A DNA stretch of 64,000 nucleotides from Frankia sp. AiPa1 (GTDB lineage: Bacteria; Actinomycetota; Actinomycetes; Frankiales; Frankiaceae). The stretch is taken from assembly GCF_023243075.1 (NCBI RefSeq), contig NZ_JALKFZ020000032.1:1-64000 (forward strand), written 5' to 3'. This document shows, piece after piece, positions 1 to 7,707 of the stretch (position 1 is its first letter; each line of letters starts with the position of its first letter). Under the pieces are notes generated by a model. That model saw only the letters and a list, made by a program, of their open reading frames with translations, searched no databases and had not been told where the DNA came from. The position numbers were made by a program, and so were the translations under genes.

Positions 1-2
1 TC

Positions 3-44
3 GCCGAAACCGGCCTGACCTGGGACGAGCTGCGGTCAACATGA
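3..44 (+). CDS. C-terminal tail of an unidentified protein (window edge)
   Basis: The first bases read in one frame as AETGLTWDELRST followed by TGA at 42-44. The tail resembles the ends of small antitoxin or regulator proteins, but 13 residues cannot identify a family. The body of the gene lies outside the window. Confidence 0.2.
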   Translation, partial: AETGLTWDELRST

Positions 45-60
45 CTCTACGCATTAAAGC

Positions 61-438
61 TCAGTAGGGCTGGGGATCACCGAGCAGGACGAGCTCGGTC
101 GCGTCGAGGGCGTCGGCGGCGGCGAGGACCGCGTGCATCAGCGCGCTACCGACACCGCGCCGCTGCCAGCGCGGCAGCACCCCGAGCGGGCCGAGGCCCA
201 GCGACGGTCGTCCGCCCAGCTCCGCCCGACTGACGGCCACATGACCCACAATGCCGGCGCCGACCTCACCGTCGACCTGCGCGACCAGCGACAGCGCGGG
301 GACGAGTGTGCCGCCGGCCCGCAGTAGGTCGACGAGGCGCGCCTCGGCCGCACCCGGGCCGTCGGCGGCGGCGAAGGCCTCGCCGTGCACGGCGGCGATG
401 GCCCGCTCGTCCTTCGTCTGTTCCCGGCGTATCAGCAT
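61..438 (-). pseudogene. GNAT N-acetyltransferase, C-terminally truncated
   Basis: The 125 residues begin MLIRREQTKDERAI and carry a GNAT acetyl-CoA binding signature, RRGVGS, at about residues 93-98, preceded by the beta-strand GLGPLGVLP. This subfamily (YhbS-like) normally runs to about 165 residues and continues after LVLLGDP with a YYxRFGF motif. Here the frame ends at GDPQPY, so the last strand and helix are missing. I take the ATG at 438 as start because the same frame upstream is low-complexity read-through of the neighbouring hydrolase fragment. Substrate unknown. Probably non-functional. Confidence 0.6.
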
Positions 439-505
439 GGCGCCCGATGGTTGCGCCGTCCGGGCTCGCCGGCAACGGCATTTCCCGCGGCCTCGCGTCG
501 CCTGT

Positions 506-777
506 GGGGCCAACCGGAACCGAGAAAACCGGCGAGGACGGCGCGCAGCTGTTCGATGTTGCCGACGAGCATGTGTCCGCCGGTGGGCAGGACGAGCTCG
601 CCGCAGCCGAGGCGGGCGGTGGAGGAGGCAGGGCGGGGCAAGGGAGTCCTCGGCGGTGAGCAGCAGTATCGGGCAGGTGACGGCGTCGATGCCGATGCGG
701 TCGGCGAGCAGGTCCGGGGCGGTCACCGCGTCGGCGAATAACATCCCGGCGCTGCGCGGGCCTACCGGCAGGGTGGT
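506..777 (-). pseudogene. alpha/beta hydrolase C-terminal fragment with frameshift
   Basis: Two overlapping minus-strand frames together give the end of an alpha/beta hydrolase. The first reads SAGMLFADAVTAPDLLADRI then CPILLLTAEDS, the usual strand carrying the acidic residue. The second reads GCGELVLPTGGHMLVGN, the loop with the catalytic histidine (GGH), then the last helix EQLRAVLAGF. The switch falls at about 600-640. The fragment stops upstream where the repeat at 791 begins, so the nucleophile half is absent. Not a working gene. Confidence 0.55.
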
Positions 778-790
778 CCACGATGCCCAC

Positions 791-895
791 GATCACAGTC
801 ACGAGACTGACCGAAGCGTCCGGAAACGCCAGCCCCACGGAACGCTTGTTCGACTCGGTAGGTGATGTTCCGGCCGGCGCGGTCACTGGGCATCG
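791..895. repeat. dispersed 105-bp repeat, copy A
   Basis: Aligned without gaps to 2161-2265, about 75 of 105 positions agree; the best blocks are GATCAC at the start, GGAACGCT in the middle and GATGTTC/CGGCGCGGTCA/CATCG at the end. The same arrangement recurs at 10107-10210. Copy A separates the hydrolase fragment from further debris. Confidence 0.6.
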
Positions 896-1121
896 TGCGA
901 TCGCGAGGCCGGCGTCCCCGCCGAGGTCGGCGAGTGTGCACAGCGGCTTCCCGCGGGCGGCGGGCGAGAGCTTCTCCTCGGCCCGGACGAGCAGTCCGCG
1001 GATCGTGTACTCCGGGTCGGTTGCCCTGCCCCGGCGGCGAGCTGCCAGCAGGGATGTACCGTCTGCGGGCGATGTGCGCGGATGCTGGGAGAGGGTCCTG
1101 AGATCAGGTCTGACTGAGTCG
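896..1121 (-). other. degenerate region, possible transposase remnant
   Basis: On the minus strand the stretch DPEYTIRGLLVRAEEKLSP is read at about 965-1020 and resembles the region of ISL3-type transposases that carries (R)LLxxAExLSP. It is short and no longer open on either side. Nothing else coding-like is visible here. Confidence 0.2.
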
Positions 1122-1701
1122 TCAGGGGTGGTCCGCACGGTCGCCTGGGCCCTCGAGGGAGTCGACGACTTCCTCGAGGAGGAACTGGACCTTCGCATCG
1201 ATCGGGCGGCCGCTGTAGACCGACTGGACGAGGTCAAGGCCTTCGTCGACGGTGGTGTAGCCGAGCGTGCGGTAGAGGAACGCGATGTCCTCGGCGTCGG
1301 TTTCGACGCGGGACGCGAACAGTTTCATGGCAAGCAGATATTCGGCGGAGGCGATGTCGACGGTGAGATGATCGGCCTCGAAATATCTGGTCGCCGGCCG
1401 GATCCGGACCGGGCAGGAAGCCTTTCACCGCGTCGTTGAGCCAGTCGCCCTATCCGTCAGGATGAGATGAGTCGGACAGGCCATGGCGTTCGGCGAGTAC
1501 GAAGGCAGCGGCTCGGACGATGTCGGTCGGCAGGAAGACCGCATCAAGATCGCGCGTGGAGCGGTGTGCGTCATAGGCGAGGGCGAGGGCAGCGCCACCG
1601 ACGAGGAACAGGTCGGCCTTGGCGCCGCGCCGCCCCAGTTCGTCGTTAAGCTCCTGAAGCAGTCCGATGATCGACTCGCGGTCGAGACCCGGGGCGGTCA
1701 T
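1122..1701 (-). pseudogene. DUF6036-type nucleotidyltransferase, interrupted
   Basis: The N-terminal part, from ATG at 1701, reads FLVGGAALALAYDAHRSTRD followed by LDAVF: a glycine-rich GG plus D-x-D arrangement typical of MNT/AbiEii-like nucleotidyltransferases. A stop at 1450-1452 lies in a short extra segment (SSHPDG) after HGLSD; behind it WLNDAVKGFLPGPDP continues in the same frame. A one-base shift near 1400 then leads to TRYFEADHLTVDIASAEYLL and the C-terminal half, ending at 1122. Such proteins are often toxins or toxin partners. Here two lesions make it inactive. Its start is one base after the stop of the upstream gene, so the two formed an operon. Confidence 0.6.
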
Positions 1702-1702
1702 G

Positions 1703-2150
1703 TCACGCCCGTTGGAGGGCGCCGCGGGTGATGAAGATGCCGCGTTTGCGAAACGACAGTGGGGACTCGACCAGCGCCCGGGGATGCAGGCCCTTCAACG
1801 CGGTGACGAACCACCAGGGCATCGCTTCGAGGGCGGGGTCGCGCACCCACTGAGGTGCGGGCCAGTCGTCACGGCGGGCGAGATACTCCCCGAGGGCGGC
1901 GAAAGCGGCGTCCACGCGCCGGTCGCCGGCCGGCCGTGGCCGGCCGTGGCCGGCCGACCCACATTGCCTGCGCCGCGGAACAGCCCTGGTGGCGCAGGAC
2001 GCTGGTGTAGTCGTCGAGCAGCTGGACGATGGCGTGCCGCCAGACATCCTGGAGGCGGGCGTCAGCCGAGACTCGATGAAGGTCCCAGGCCGGGACGGCC
2101 GCCGCTGCTACGGCACGTTCCGAGTGGCACAGGGATCTCGACGCGACCAT
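1703..2150 (-). pseudogene. hypothetical partner of the nucleotidyltransferase, frameshifted in a 10-bp repeat
   Basis: The first frame, from ATG at 2150, reads DARLQDVWRHAIVQLLDDYT and HQGCSAAQAMWVGRP. The second ends with DDWPAPQWVRDPALEAMPWW and SFRKRGIFITRGALQRA just before the next gene. They are out of phase by one base, and the switch lies in a 10-bp tandem repeat at 1931-1956. Deleting one 10-bp unit joins them as GRPRPAGDRRVDAAFAALGE. The restored protein would be about 145 residues. I do not recognise its family. Its position directly before a DUF6036 gene suggests an antitoxin-like or regulatory role, which is inference. The start abuts repeat copy B at 2161. Confidence 0.5.
1931..1956. 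repeat. 10-bp tandem repeat, 2.6 units
   Basis: Units CGGCCGTGGC at 1931-1940 and 1941-1950, then a partial CGGCCG at 1951-1956. The repeat lies inside the coding region at 1703-2150. Because 10 is not a multiple of three, gain or loss of one unit shifts the frame. Confidence 0.85.
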
Positions 2151-2160
2151 GACGTGTGAT

Positions 2161-2265
2161 GATCACGATCGCCAGTGGGTTGGAAATGTCCGAAACCGCC
2201 AGGTTTCCGGAACGCTCGTTCTACTCGATGACCGATGTTCCGTCCGGCGCGGTCATCAGGCATCG
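2161..2265. repeat. dispersed 105-bp repeat, copy B
   Basis: Ungapped partner of copy A (791-895), with the same GATCAC start and the GATGTTCCGTCCGGCGCGGT end block. It lies between the ATG of the gene at 2150 and an inverted piece of a helicase gene, so it marks a rearrangement point. Confidence 0.6.
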
Positions 2266-2267
2266 CT

Positions 2268-2362
2268 CTTGCCCGTCCTGCGCCTGCACCCCACCGGCTA
2301 CCACTACTGGCTCGGCCTGACGGCCACCCCCTACCGGCGCGACAAACTCGACGGCGGGCGGG
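2268..2362 (+). pseudogene. inverted segment of the adjacent SF2 helicase gene
   Basis: The plus strand reads [18 protein letters not shown], the motif III region of superfamily 2 helicases. The minus-strand helicase next door runs through motif II (DECHH) and stops making sense after AIRQIPAR, exactly where motif III should follow. The segment is therefore the missing next part of the same gene, turned around in place. Beyond KLD the helicase sequence is lost. Confidence 0.6.
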
Positions 2363-3318
2363 AATCTGGCGGATGGCGTGGGTGAAGGCCGCTGCGGGGA
2401 GGTGGTGGCATTCGTCGGCGATGATGAGGCCATAGCCGGCGGTGAGGTCGGCGATGTCGTCGCGGCGGGCGAGGGTCTGCAGGGTGGCGATGTCGATGGT
2501 CCCGCGGAGCTTGGTGCGGCCGCCGCCGAGTTGCCCTGTCTTGACGGCGAGGAACTCGGCGATTCTGGTGCGCCGCTGGTCGGCGAGTGTCTTGCGGTCG
2601 ACGAGGATCAGGGTGGAGGTCTGGTGGGCGGCGATGATCGCGCAGGCGATCACGGTCTTGCCGGAGCCGGGCGGGGCGACGAGGACACCCAGGTCGTGGT
2701 CGACGAGGTTGGTGACGGCGTCTCGTTGGGCGGCGGTAAGGGTGGCGGAGCAGGTGAAATCGTGCGGTGTGCCGGGGGCTCGTTCGTCGGCGATGGCCAG
2801 GCGGCTGCCGGCCTGTTCGGTGAGGGAGACGACGGTGGGGAGCATGCCGCGGGGAAAGACGAGGCCGCCGTCTACCGTCTCGTCGTGGTTGTGGAGGAAC
2901 CGGGGGATGCCGTAGGTGGAGGCGCGTAGGCGCTGCCGTTCGTAAAACAGCGGGTTGTGTAGGCAGGCGGCATGTCGCAGGGTCGCGGCCAGTTCCGGGG
3001 TGAGCGCGGATTGTTCGAGTCGGATGCCGGCGCCGAGCCGGGCGTGTATGGCCGGTGCGATGGCGGGCCGGGTGGCGGTTGAGGTGGGGGAGAGCAGGGT
3101 GGTGACCTCGCTGGCGACGGCCACTGTGCCAAGCCGGTCGATGGCGTGCCTAAGTTCCTGGGGGGTGATGCGGCCGAGGGTGGACAGGTGGGTCCACTGG
3201 TCGGCGTGTGGTTCGAGGGTGGCGAGGTCGAGGAAGACGGTGGCGCCGTTACGCCGGGCGGGTTTGAACAGCGGTGCGGCGATCAGGTTGGCGTTGGCTG
3301 GCTGGGATTGCGGCCGCC
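2363..3318 (-). pseudogene. primase-helicase (TOTE-type conflict system) remnant
   Basis: The upstream end reads [20 protein letters not shown] and EPHADQW, which resembles the last part of the archaeo-eukaryotic primase domain found in TOTE-type primase-helicases. Then follow the linker [24 protein letters not shown], a DERAPGTP turn, and the SF2 helicase core: Walker [21 protein letters not shown], and motif II DECHH. Motif III is inverted at 2268-2362, and the second RecA-like domain is absent. The primase catalytic half upstream is also gone. From family knowledge these proteins act in DNA-based conflict with invaders; this copy is a relic. The reading frame is open upstream of the GTG at 3124, so that GTG is not the real start. 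Confidence 0.6.
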
Positions 3319-3681
3319 GGCTGTTACGGCCTCCGGGCCGTCGGGGACGATGTCGACCCGGAGCCCGTTCCGTTTCAGGATTCGGGTAGCGACCTCGATG
3401 TCGGTGAGCGGCCGATCGACGAGCAGCGGTTTCCGCGCTCTCCGTTCGCCGTCCTTGGCCAGCGTCTTCGCTCGGCTGGCATCAAGGTCAGGGCGGATCG
3501 CGACCAGTGCCTCGACAGCACGGCCGGACACCACCGTGGCCCTGCGCAGCAACAGCGTTGCCGTCTCCGATGACCTGTCGGCGACCGGATGCGGCCAGAA
3601 CGTGCCGTCATGTCCCTGGATCGCCTTGCAGGTGACCCCAGCCGCCTTCAAGGACCGGCCGATCGTTTTGATCTCGCTCAT
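3283..3681 (-). CDS. hypothetical 132-residue protein or fragment
   Basis: An open frame starts [18 protein letters not shown] and contains [20 protein letters not shown] followed by [14 protein letters not shown]. This second half looks like the start of a response-regulator receiver domain (ILVVDDNPxNxxVAxxLLExxGxxVxxAxxGxEA), but the acidic pair is replaced. It overlaps the primase-helicase remnant and abuts an IS1380 piece, so it may be a fragment brought in by rearrangement. Start and reality of the gene are uncertain. Confidence 0.3.
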   Translation of the reverse strand: MSEIKTIGRSLKAAGVTCKAIQGHDGTFWPHPVADRSSETATLLLRRATVVSGRAVEALVAIRPDLDASRAKTLAKDGERRARKPLLVDRPLTDIEVATRILKRNGLRVDIVPDGPEAVTAGGRNPSQPTPT

Positions 3682-3950
3682 TGGCCGATCAAGGAGTGCG
3701 GCCTGCGGATCCGCTGGTCGTCGATCTGGACGCCATGTTGGTCACCGCTCATTCGGAGAAGGAGAGGGCCGACCGGACCTGGAAGAAGGGGTTCGGGTTC
3801 CATCCGCTGTGGGCGTTCGCCGACCATGGTGCCGACGGGTCGGGTGAGCCGCTGGCGGTGCTGCTGCGGCCGGGTAACGCCGGGGCCAACACCGCCGCCG
3901 ACCACGTCACCGTGGCCACGTCGGCGCTGGCGCAGCTACCATGTGTCGCG
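3681..3950 (+). mobile_element. IS1380-family transposase fragment
   Basis: The frame reads PLVVDLDAMLVTAHSEKE, GFGFHPLWAFADHG and LLRPGNAGANTAADHVTV. These are hallmark stretches of IS1380 transposases, including the first catalytic aspartate in VDLDA. The N-terminal DNA-binding part and the C-terminal two thirds are absent, and the frame degenerates after SALAQLP. It is a remnant, with no terminal inverted repeats recognised. Confidence 0.65.
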
Positions 3951-4056
3951 CACCGACCGCCAACGGGTGGAGCGGAGGCCGGACTGCTCGAACTCCAGGT
4001 GGGGGCGGGCTGGACCTGGCCATGGAGAGCTATGTGGGTGTCGCTGCGGAGCTGGG

Positions 4057-4485
4057 CTACGCGTCGGCGCTCCAGGGGTTGACCAGCTCCAGACCCAGGC
4101 CGGTGAAGTCGTTGGTGTTGCGGGTGGCCAGCACGGCGTCGTGGGATCGACAGATGGCCGCGATCTGGGCGTCGAAGCCGCTGATCGGAGCCCCGGCTCG
4201 TTCCCGCTCAACCACCACGTCGGCGTAGTGGCGGGCCGCCGTGGCATCGAAGGGCAGGATTTTGTCGCGGAATACCGTAAAGATATCGTCGGCGGTCGCC
4301 AGCAGCAGTTCACGACGGCGACCGATCGGCAGTCGGACGATGCCGTAACGTACCTCGGCCAGGTTCACCGAGGTCGTGTTCAAGGTGACAGCCGGCCGGC
4401 TGGTCACCCAGGTCACGACGCGGGCGGCTGGTGCCGCGCGCATGAGCTCGGAGATGACGTTGGTATCGAGAACGATCAGCGTCAA
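4057..4485 (-). CDS. PIN-domain toxin of a FitAB/VapBC-type system
   Basis: The 142 residues are the usual size for a FitB/VapC ribonuclease. The acidic metal-binding residues are visible: D in IVLDTNVISEL near the start, E in NLAEVRYG, D in ISGFDAQIAAI and D in ATRNTNDF. The product is expected to cut RNA (often tRNA or rRNA) when its antitoxin is lost. TTG at 4485 is taken as start because it places the first strand IVLDTN at the N-terminus; it lies 13 bases after the antitoxin stop. The C-terminal GLGLELVNPW matches FitB-like ends. It appears intact, in contrast to the debris around it. Confidence 0.85.
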   Translation of the reverse strand: MTLIVLDTNVISELMRAAPAARVVTWVTSRPAVTLNTTSVNLAEVRYGIVRLPIGRRRELLLATADDIFTVFRDKILPFDATAARHYADVVVERERAGAPISGFDAQIAAICRSHDAVLATRNTNDFTGLGLELVNPWSADA

Positions 4486-4498
4486 GGGCGGTACCCGG

Positions 4499-4744
4499 TC
4501 ACGTGGACAGGTCCGCTGCGCGCGGTACCTGTGTACGCGCCGGTAGCTGCAGATCGACGCCACCAAGCGCACCGAACCGGGCGAGCAGCGCGTGAGCGAG
4601 ACCAGCGGCGTCCTCGGGCTCACTGACCGCCTCAGTGAGGATCGCGCGGATCTCGGCCTCCATCGAACGGCCGTGGTGCGCCGCCCGTACGCGCAGCCGC
4701 TCCCGCACGCCGTCGTCGAGGTCTCGAATGCTGACAGCCGCCAT
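4499..4744 (-). CDS. FitA-type ribbon-helix-helix antitoxin
   Basis: The 81 residues begin MAAVSIRDLDDGVRERLRVR, a ribbon-helix-helix fold (strand VSIRDLD, helix DGVRERLRVRAAHHGRS, helix MEAEIRAILTEAV). The C-terminal part (GLAHALLARFG onward) would cover the toxin active site. The start at ATG 4744 is supported by AGGAGG 8 bases upstream; a GTG three codons earlier is less likely. It is the first gene of the pair and probably represses it by binding the inverted half-sites just upstream. Confidence 0.85.
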   Translation of the reverse strand: MAAVSIRDLDDGVRERLRVRAAHHGRSMEAEIRAILTEAVSEPEDAAGLAHALLARFGALGGVDLQLPARTQVPRAADLST

Positions 4745-4757
4745 CCGGACCACCTCC

Positions 4758-4774
4758 TGATAGCAATGCTAGCA
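4758..4774. promoter_or_regulatory. candidate FitA/VapB operator
   Basis: TGATAGCA at 4758-4765 is followed by TGCTAGCA at 4767-4774. FitA-type antitoxins are known to recognise TGATAGCA/TGCTATCA half-sites. The site overlaps the Shine-Dalgarno region of the antitoxin gene, fitting autorepression. The spacing is shorter than in the gonococcal system, so binding is inferred. Confidence 0.45.
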
Positions 4775-5185
4775 CAGGTAGACACCGGCGACACTGCCGA
4801 CAAGGCAACCGTGGCGACACGCCCCCTCGGCCCACCAGGTCCGGGTTGCGCCGTCAGCCAAGCACCCCATCGCGCCCATGTCAGCGTCACCGTCGGTGGC
4901 GACTGAGGACATCTCGAAGCATCCCCTCGTCGACAATTACTTCAAGCGATCTTCCCGGGGCCCTGGGGCGCGGGTGCGTGCCTTGCCCGCTACGGCGCCG
5001 TGCCCTCCGTCTGTCGGCAGACCGAGGCATTCCCCACGCGGTTGGCGTCTATCGGTGGGCGGGTAGTGCCCACCGGGTGACGACGGCCCGCCGACGATGC
5101 GGCATAATCGCTCACGGCCCGATTTCGCCCGGTCTGGATGGGTGACGAGGCCTGTGTGCGGATGGAGACCGCCGCCGCGACGAGG
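4775..5185. other. intergenic region without supported gene
   Basis: About 410 bases between the antitoxin and the methyltransferase. Open frames are short, arginine-rich and change phase; none has a recognisable motif or a good ribosome site. It should contain the promoter of the gene at 5203, but no clear -10/-35 pair could be picked. Confidence 0.4.
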
Positions 5186-5202
5186 GTAGGAGAGGGCGAA
5201 AC

Positions 5203-6054
5203 GTGATCGACAGCTCGACCGGCGACTTTCGGTGGATGAACTCCGCGGACCGCTTGGACCCCGCCTCGCTGAGGACAGACGTGCCGCACACCGCGCGGAT
5301 CTACGATTTCTACCTTGGTGGGAAAGACAATTTTTCGGCCGACCGGCAGGCTGCCGAGCAAACTTTGATGGTCTTTCCGCACGCCCCTATTGCTGCCCGA
5401 CAGAACCGAGGCTTCGTCCACCGCGCGACGCGGTTCCTCGCGGGCGAGGTCGGCATCCGCCAGTTCCTCGACGTCGGGACCGGCATTCCCACCTCGCCGA
5501 ACCTGCACGAGGTGGCCCAGGGAATCGCAGCCGAGAGCCGGGTGGTATACGTCGACAATGACCCGATCGTGCTCGCCCACGCCCGGGCGCTGCTCACCAG
5601 TACGCCGGAAGGCAAGACAGCCTACCTCGACGCGGACTTGCGCGAACCCGACAAGGTCCTGTCCTCGGACGAGTTGCACGCCGCCATCGACGTGACCCGG
5701 CCGGTCGCGCTGTCCCTGATCGCTCTACTGCACTTCGTCTCCGACTCCGACGAGCCTTACGCCTTGGTGCGCCGTTACGTCGAGGCACTTCCGTCCGGTA
5801 GCTATCTGGCACTCACCCACGGCACGGCGGACTTCGCGCCAGAGGGGATCGAACGGGCCGCCGAGATTTACCGGCAGCGGGGAATTCCGGGAACCGCGCG
5901 AACCCGTGTCGAGGTCGAGCGATTCTTCGAAGGCCTGGAGCTGGTCGACCCGGGTATCGAGCTCGTCCATCGTTGGCGCCCTGACGACCCGAACGCCGAC
6001 GCTCCCGCTGACGAGCAGGTCAGCGTCTACGGGGGGATCGCCCGAATCCCCTGA
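5203..6054 (+). CDS. SAM-dependent methyltransferase, DUF574 family
   Basis: The 283 residues match the actinobacterial S-adenosyl methyltransferase family PF04672. The signature ARIYDFYLGGKDNFSADR is at about residues 30-47, and the SAM-binding glycine loop FLDVGTGIPT at about 88-97, with VVYVDNDPIVL as the acidic strand binding the ribose. GTG at 5203 is chosen because GGTAGGAGAGGG lies 7 bases upstream. The substrate is unknown in the family. A second member is at 39095; the two differ in N-terminus and surrounding genes. Here there is no adjacent XRE regulator. Confidence 0.9.
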   Translation: MIDSSTGDFRWMNSADRLDPASLRTDVPHTARIYDFYLGGKDNFSADRQAAEQTLMVFPHAPIAARQNRGFVHRATRFLAGEVGIRQFLDVGTGIPTSPNLHEVAQGIAAESRVVYVDNDPIVLAHARALLTSTPEGKTAYLDADLREPDKVLSSDELHAAIDVTRPVALSLIALLHFVSDSDEPYALVRRYVEALPSGSYLALTHGTADFAPEGIERAAEIYRQRGIPGTARTRVEVERFFEGLELVDPGIELVHRWRPDDPNADAPADEQVSVYGGIARIP

Positions 6055-6095
6055 CCACGGCTCGTTCAGGATGATCGAGTGTCCGTCGACGGAGA

Positions 6096-6320
6096 ATGAT
6101 GCGGGCAGCGGTTTACGTGATCAGCCTGTGCGACTGGGTCCGGGAGATCTGCCCGCGGTTCCCCGGGCCGGCGGACCCGGTCCACTGGAGCCTCCCCGAC
6201 CCGTCCCGAGAAGGCGACACTGACGAGGCGACCTATCCGGCGTTCGAGCGGCTCACCGCGGACGTCGAGATCCGCGTCCGGTTCCTGCTATACCTGATCG
6301 ACCAGCGATCGCGTTCCTGA
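6096..6320 (+). pseudogene. low-molecular-weight phosphatase/arsenate reductase-like C-terminal fragment
   Basis: The frame reads AAVYVISLCDWVREICPRFP, then PVHWSLPDPSREG and a final helix FERLTADVEIRVRFLLYLID. This matches the C-terminal half of LMW protein-tyrosine-phosphatase/arsenate reductase-like proteins of actinobacteria (VITxCDxxxExCP...HWSxPDP). The N-terminal phosphate-binding CX5R loop is missing, so catalysis is not expected. Its proximity to a chromate transporter may reflect an old oxyanion-resistance locus (inference). Confidence 0.55.
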
Positions 6321-6387
6321 CCAGTCACCGACTCCCGCTGCCTGGGCCGCCGGCGCCGGCTGCATCGCGCGACATCTGGAGCGATCT

Positions 6388-7581
6388 GTGGACCCGCACG
6401 CGGACTCGGCGGCGCCAGCCATCCGTCCCAGCCTCGCCACCCTGATGCGTGAGTGGGGCCGCATCGGCTGCCTCGGCTTCGGCGGCCCACCCACCCACAT
6501 CGCGATGTTCCGCCAGCTGTGCGTCGAACGGCGAGCCTGGATCACGCCACACGACTTCGAGGACGCGATCGCGGTCTGCAACCTGCTGCCCGGCCCGGCC
6601 TCGACCCAGCTGTCGATCTACTGCGCGTGGCGGCTGCGCGGGCGGGCCGGCGCGTTCGTCGGCGGCCTCGCGTTCATCCTCCCCGGACTGGTCGCCATCC
6701 TCGCGCTGTCCGCGCTCTTCCTCGCCGGCTCCACACCGCGCTGGGTGCGCGCCGCCGGGGCGGGCGCAGGCTCGGCGGTCGCCGCCGTCGCAGTGCACGC
6801 CGCCGCCGGTCTCCTGCCCGCCAGCTGGCAGCGCGCCAAGGCCGTCAGCCGGCTGCGCTGGCCGCTCTACCTCGCCGCCGGCACCGTCGGCGCGGCGACG
6901 CTCGGCCCCTGGCTGGTCCTGCTTCTCCTCGGCTGTGGCCTCATCGAACTGGCCGTCCGCGGCAACCGGCCGGGCAGACACGGCGTCACCCGCCTCCCGG
7001 CGGCCACCCCCGCGCCCGTACTCGCGGCCAGCACCGCCGCGGCCGGTGGACTTTTCGCCCTGGCCTGGGTCGCGCTGAAGGTCGGCCTGCTGTCCTACGG
7101 CGGCGGCTTTGTGATCATTCCGCTGATGCAAGCCGATGCGGTCGACCACTACCACTGGATGAGCGCCGGGCAGTTCCTCGACGCCGTGTCCCTCGGGCAG
7201 ATCACCCCGGGCCCGGTCGTGCACACCGCCGCCGCCGTCGGCTACGCCGCGGCCGGCGTCGGCGGCGGGCTGCTCGCCGCCGCGGTCGCCTTCGCCCCGT
7301 CGTTCGTGTTCATCCTCGTAGGCGGTCCCAACTTCGACCGGCTACGCGCCAGCCCATCGGTGCGCAGCTTCCTCGACGGCGCCGGACCTGCCGCCCTCGG
7401 CGCCATCCTCGGCTCCGCCATCCCGCTCGCCCGCGCCCTGCACGAACCCTGGCAGTTCCTCACCCTCGCCGGCGCCCTCGTACTACTCCTCGCCGCCCGC
7501 CGCGGCGTCGTCCTCACGCTCCTGGCCACCGCTGCCATCGGCATCGTCGTCGCCGCCGCTGGCGGACCACTCCCCATCTGA
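6388..7581 (+). CDS. chrA: chromate transporter, CHR family
   Basis: The 397 residues show the two homologous halves of long-chain ChrA: CLGFGGPPTHIAMFRQ in the first and GLLSYGGGFVIIPLMQAD in the second, each followed by a short motif (NLLPGPASTQLSIYCAW, SLGQITPGPVVHTAAAVGYA). About ten membrane segments are apparent. ChrA exports chromate across the cell membrane, usually driven by the proton gradient. GTG at 6388 has GGAG 8 bases upstream. A terminator-like hairpin follows at 7642. No chrB regulator is nearby. Confidence 0.9.
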   Translation: MDPHADSAAPAIRPSLATLMREWGRIGCLGFGGPPTHIAMFRQLCVERRAWITPHDFEDAIAVCNLLPGPASTQLSIYCAWRLRGRAGAFVGGLAFILPGLVAILALSALFLAGSTPRWVRAAGAGAGSAVAAVAVHAAAGLLPASWQRAKAVSRLRWPLYLAAGTVGAATLGPWLVLLLLGCGLIELAVRGNRPGRHGVTRLPAATPAPVLAASTAAAGGLFALAWVALKVGLLSYGGGFVIIPLMQADAVDHYHWMSAGQFLDAVSLGQITPGPVVHTAAAVGYAAAGVGGGLLAAAVAFAPSFVFILVGGPNFDRLRASPSVRSFLDGAGPAALGAILGSAIPLARALHEPWQFLTLAGALVLLLAARRGVVLTLLATAAIGIVVAAAGGPLPI

Positions 7582-7641
7582 CCGCCCGCGGTGTGGTCGA
7601 ACTCGGGATGCCGCGATCGGTGGGTCGGAGCGCGTACTGAA

Positions 7642-7697
7642 GGGGTGAACGTCGGCGGGTTCACCCCGGCGTCCACGGCGAGGTGGGGTACCACCTC
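7642..7697. terminator. two hairpins between converging genes
   Basis: GGGGTGAAC (7642-7650) pairs perfectly with GTTCACCCC (7659-7667). A second hairpin, GAGGTGG/CCACCTC, lies at 7680-7697 with a four-base loop. They sit between chrA and the convergent peptidase gene and could stop transcription from both sides. There is no T-run, as is common at high GC. Confidence 0.55.
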
Positions 7698-7707
7698 AGA
7701 TGTCCCG

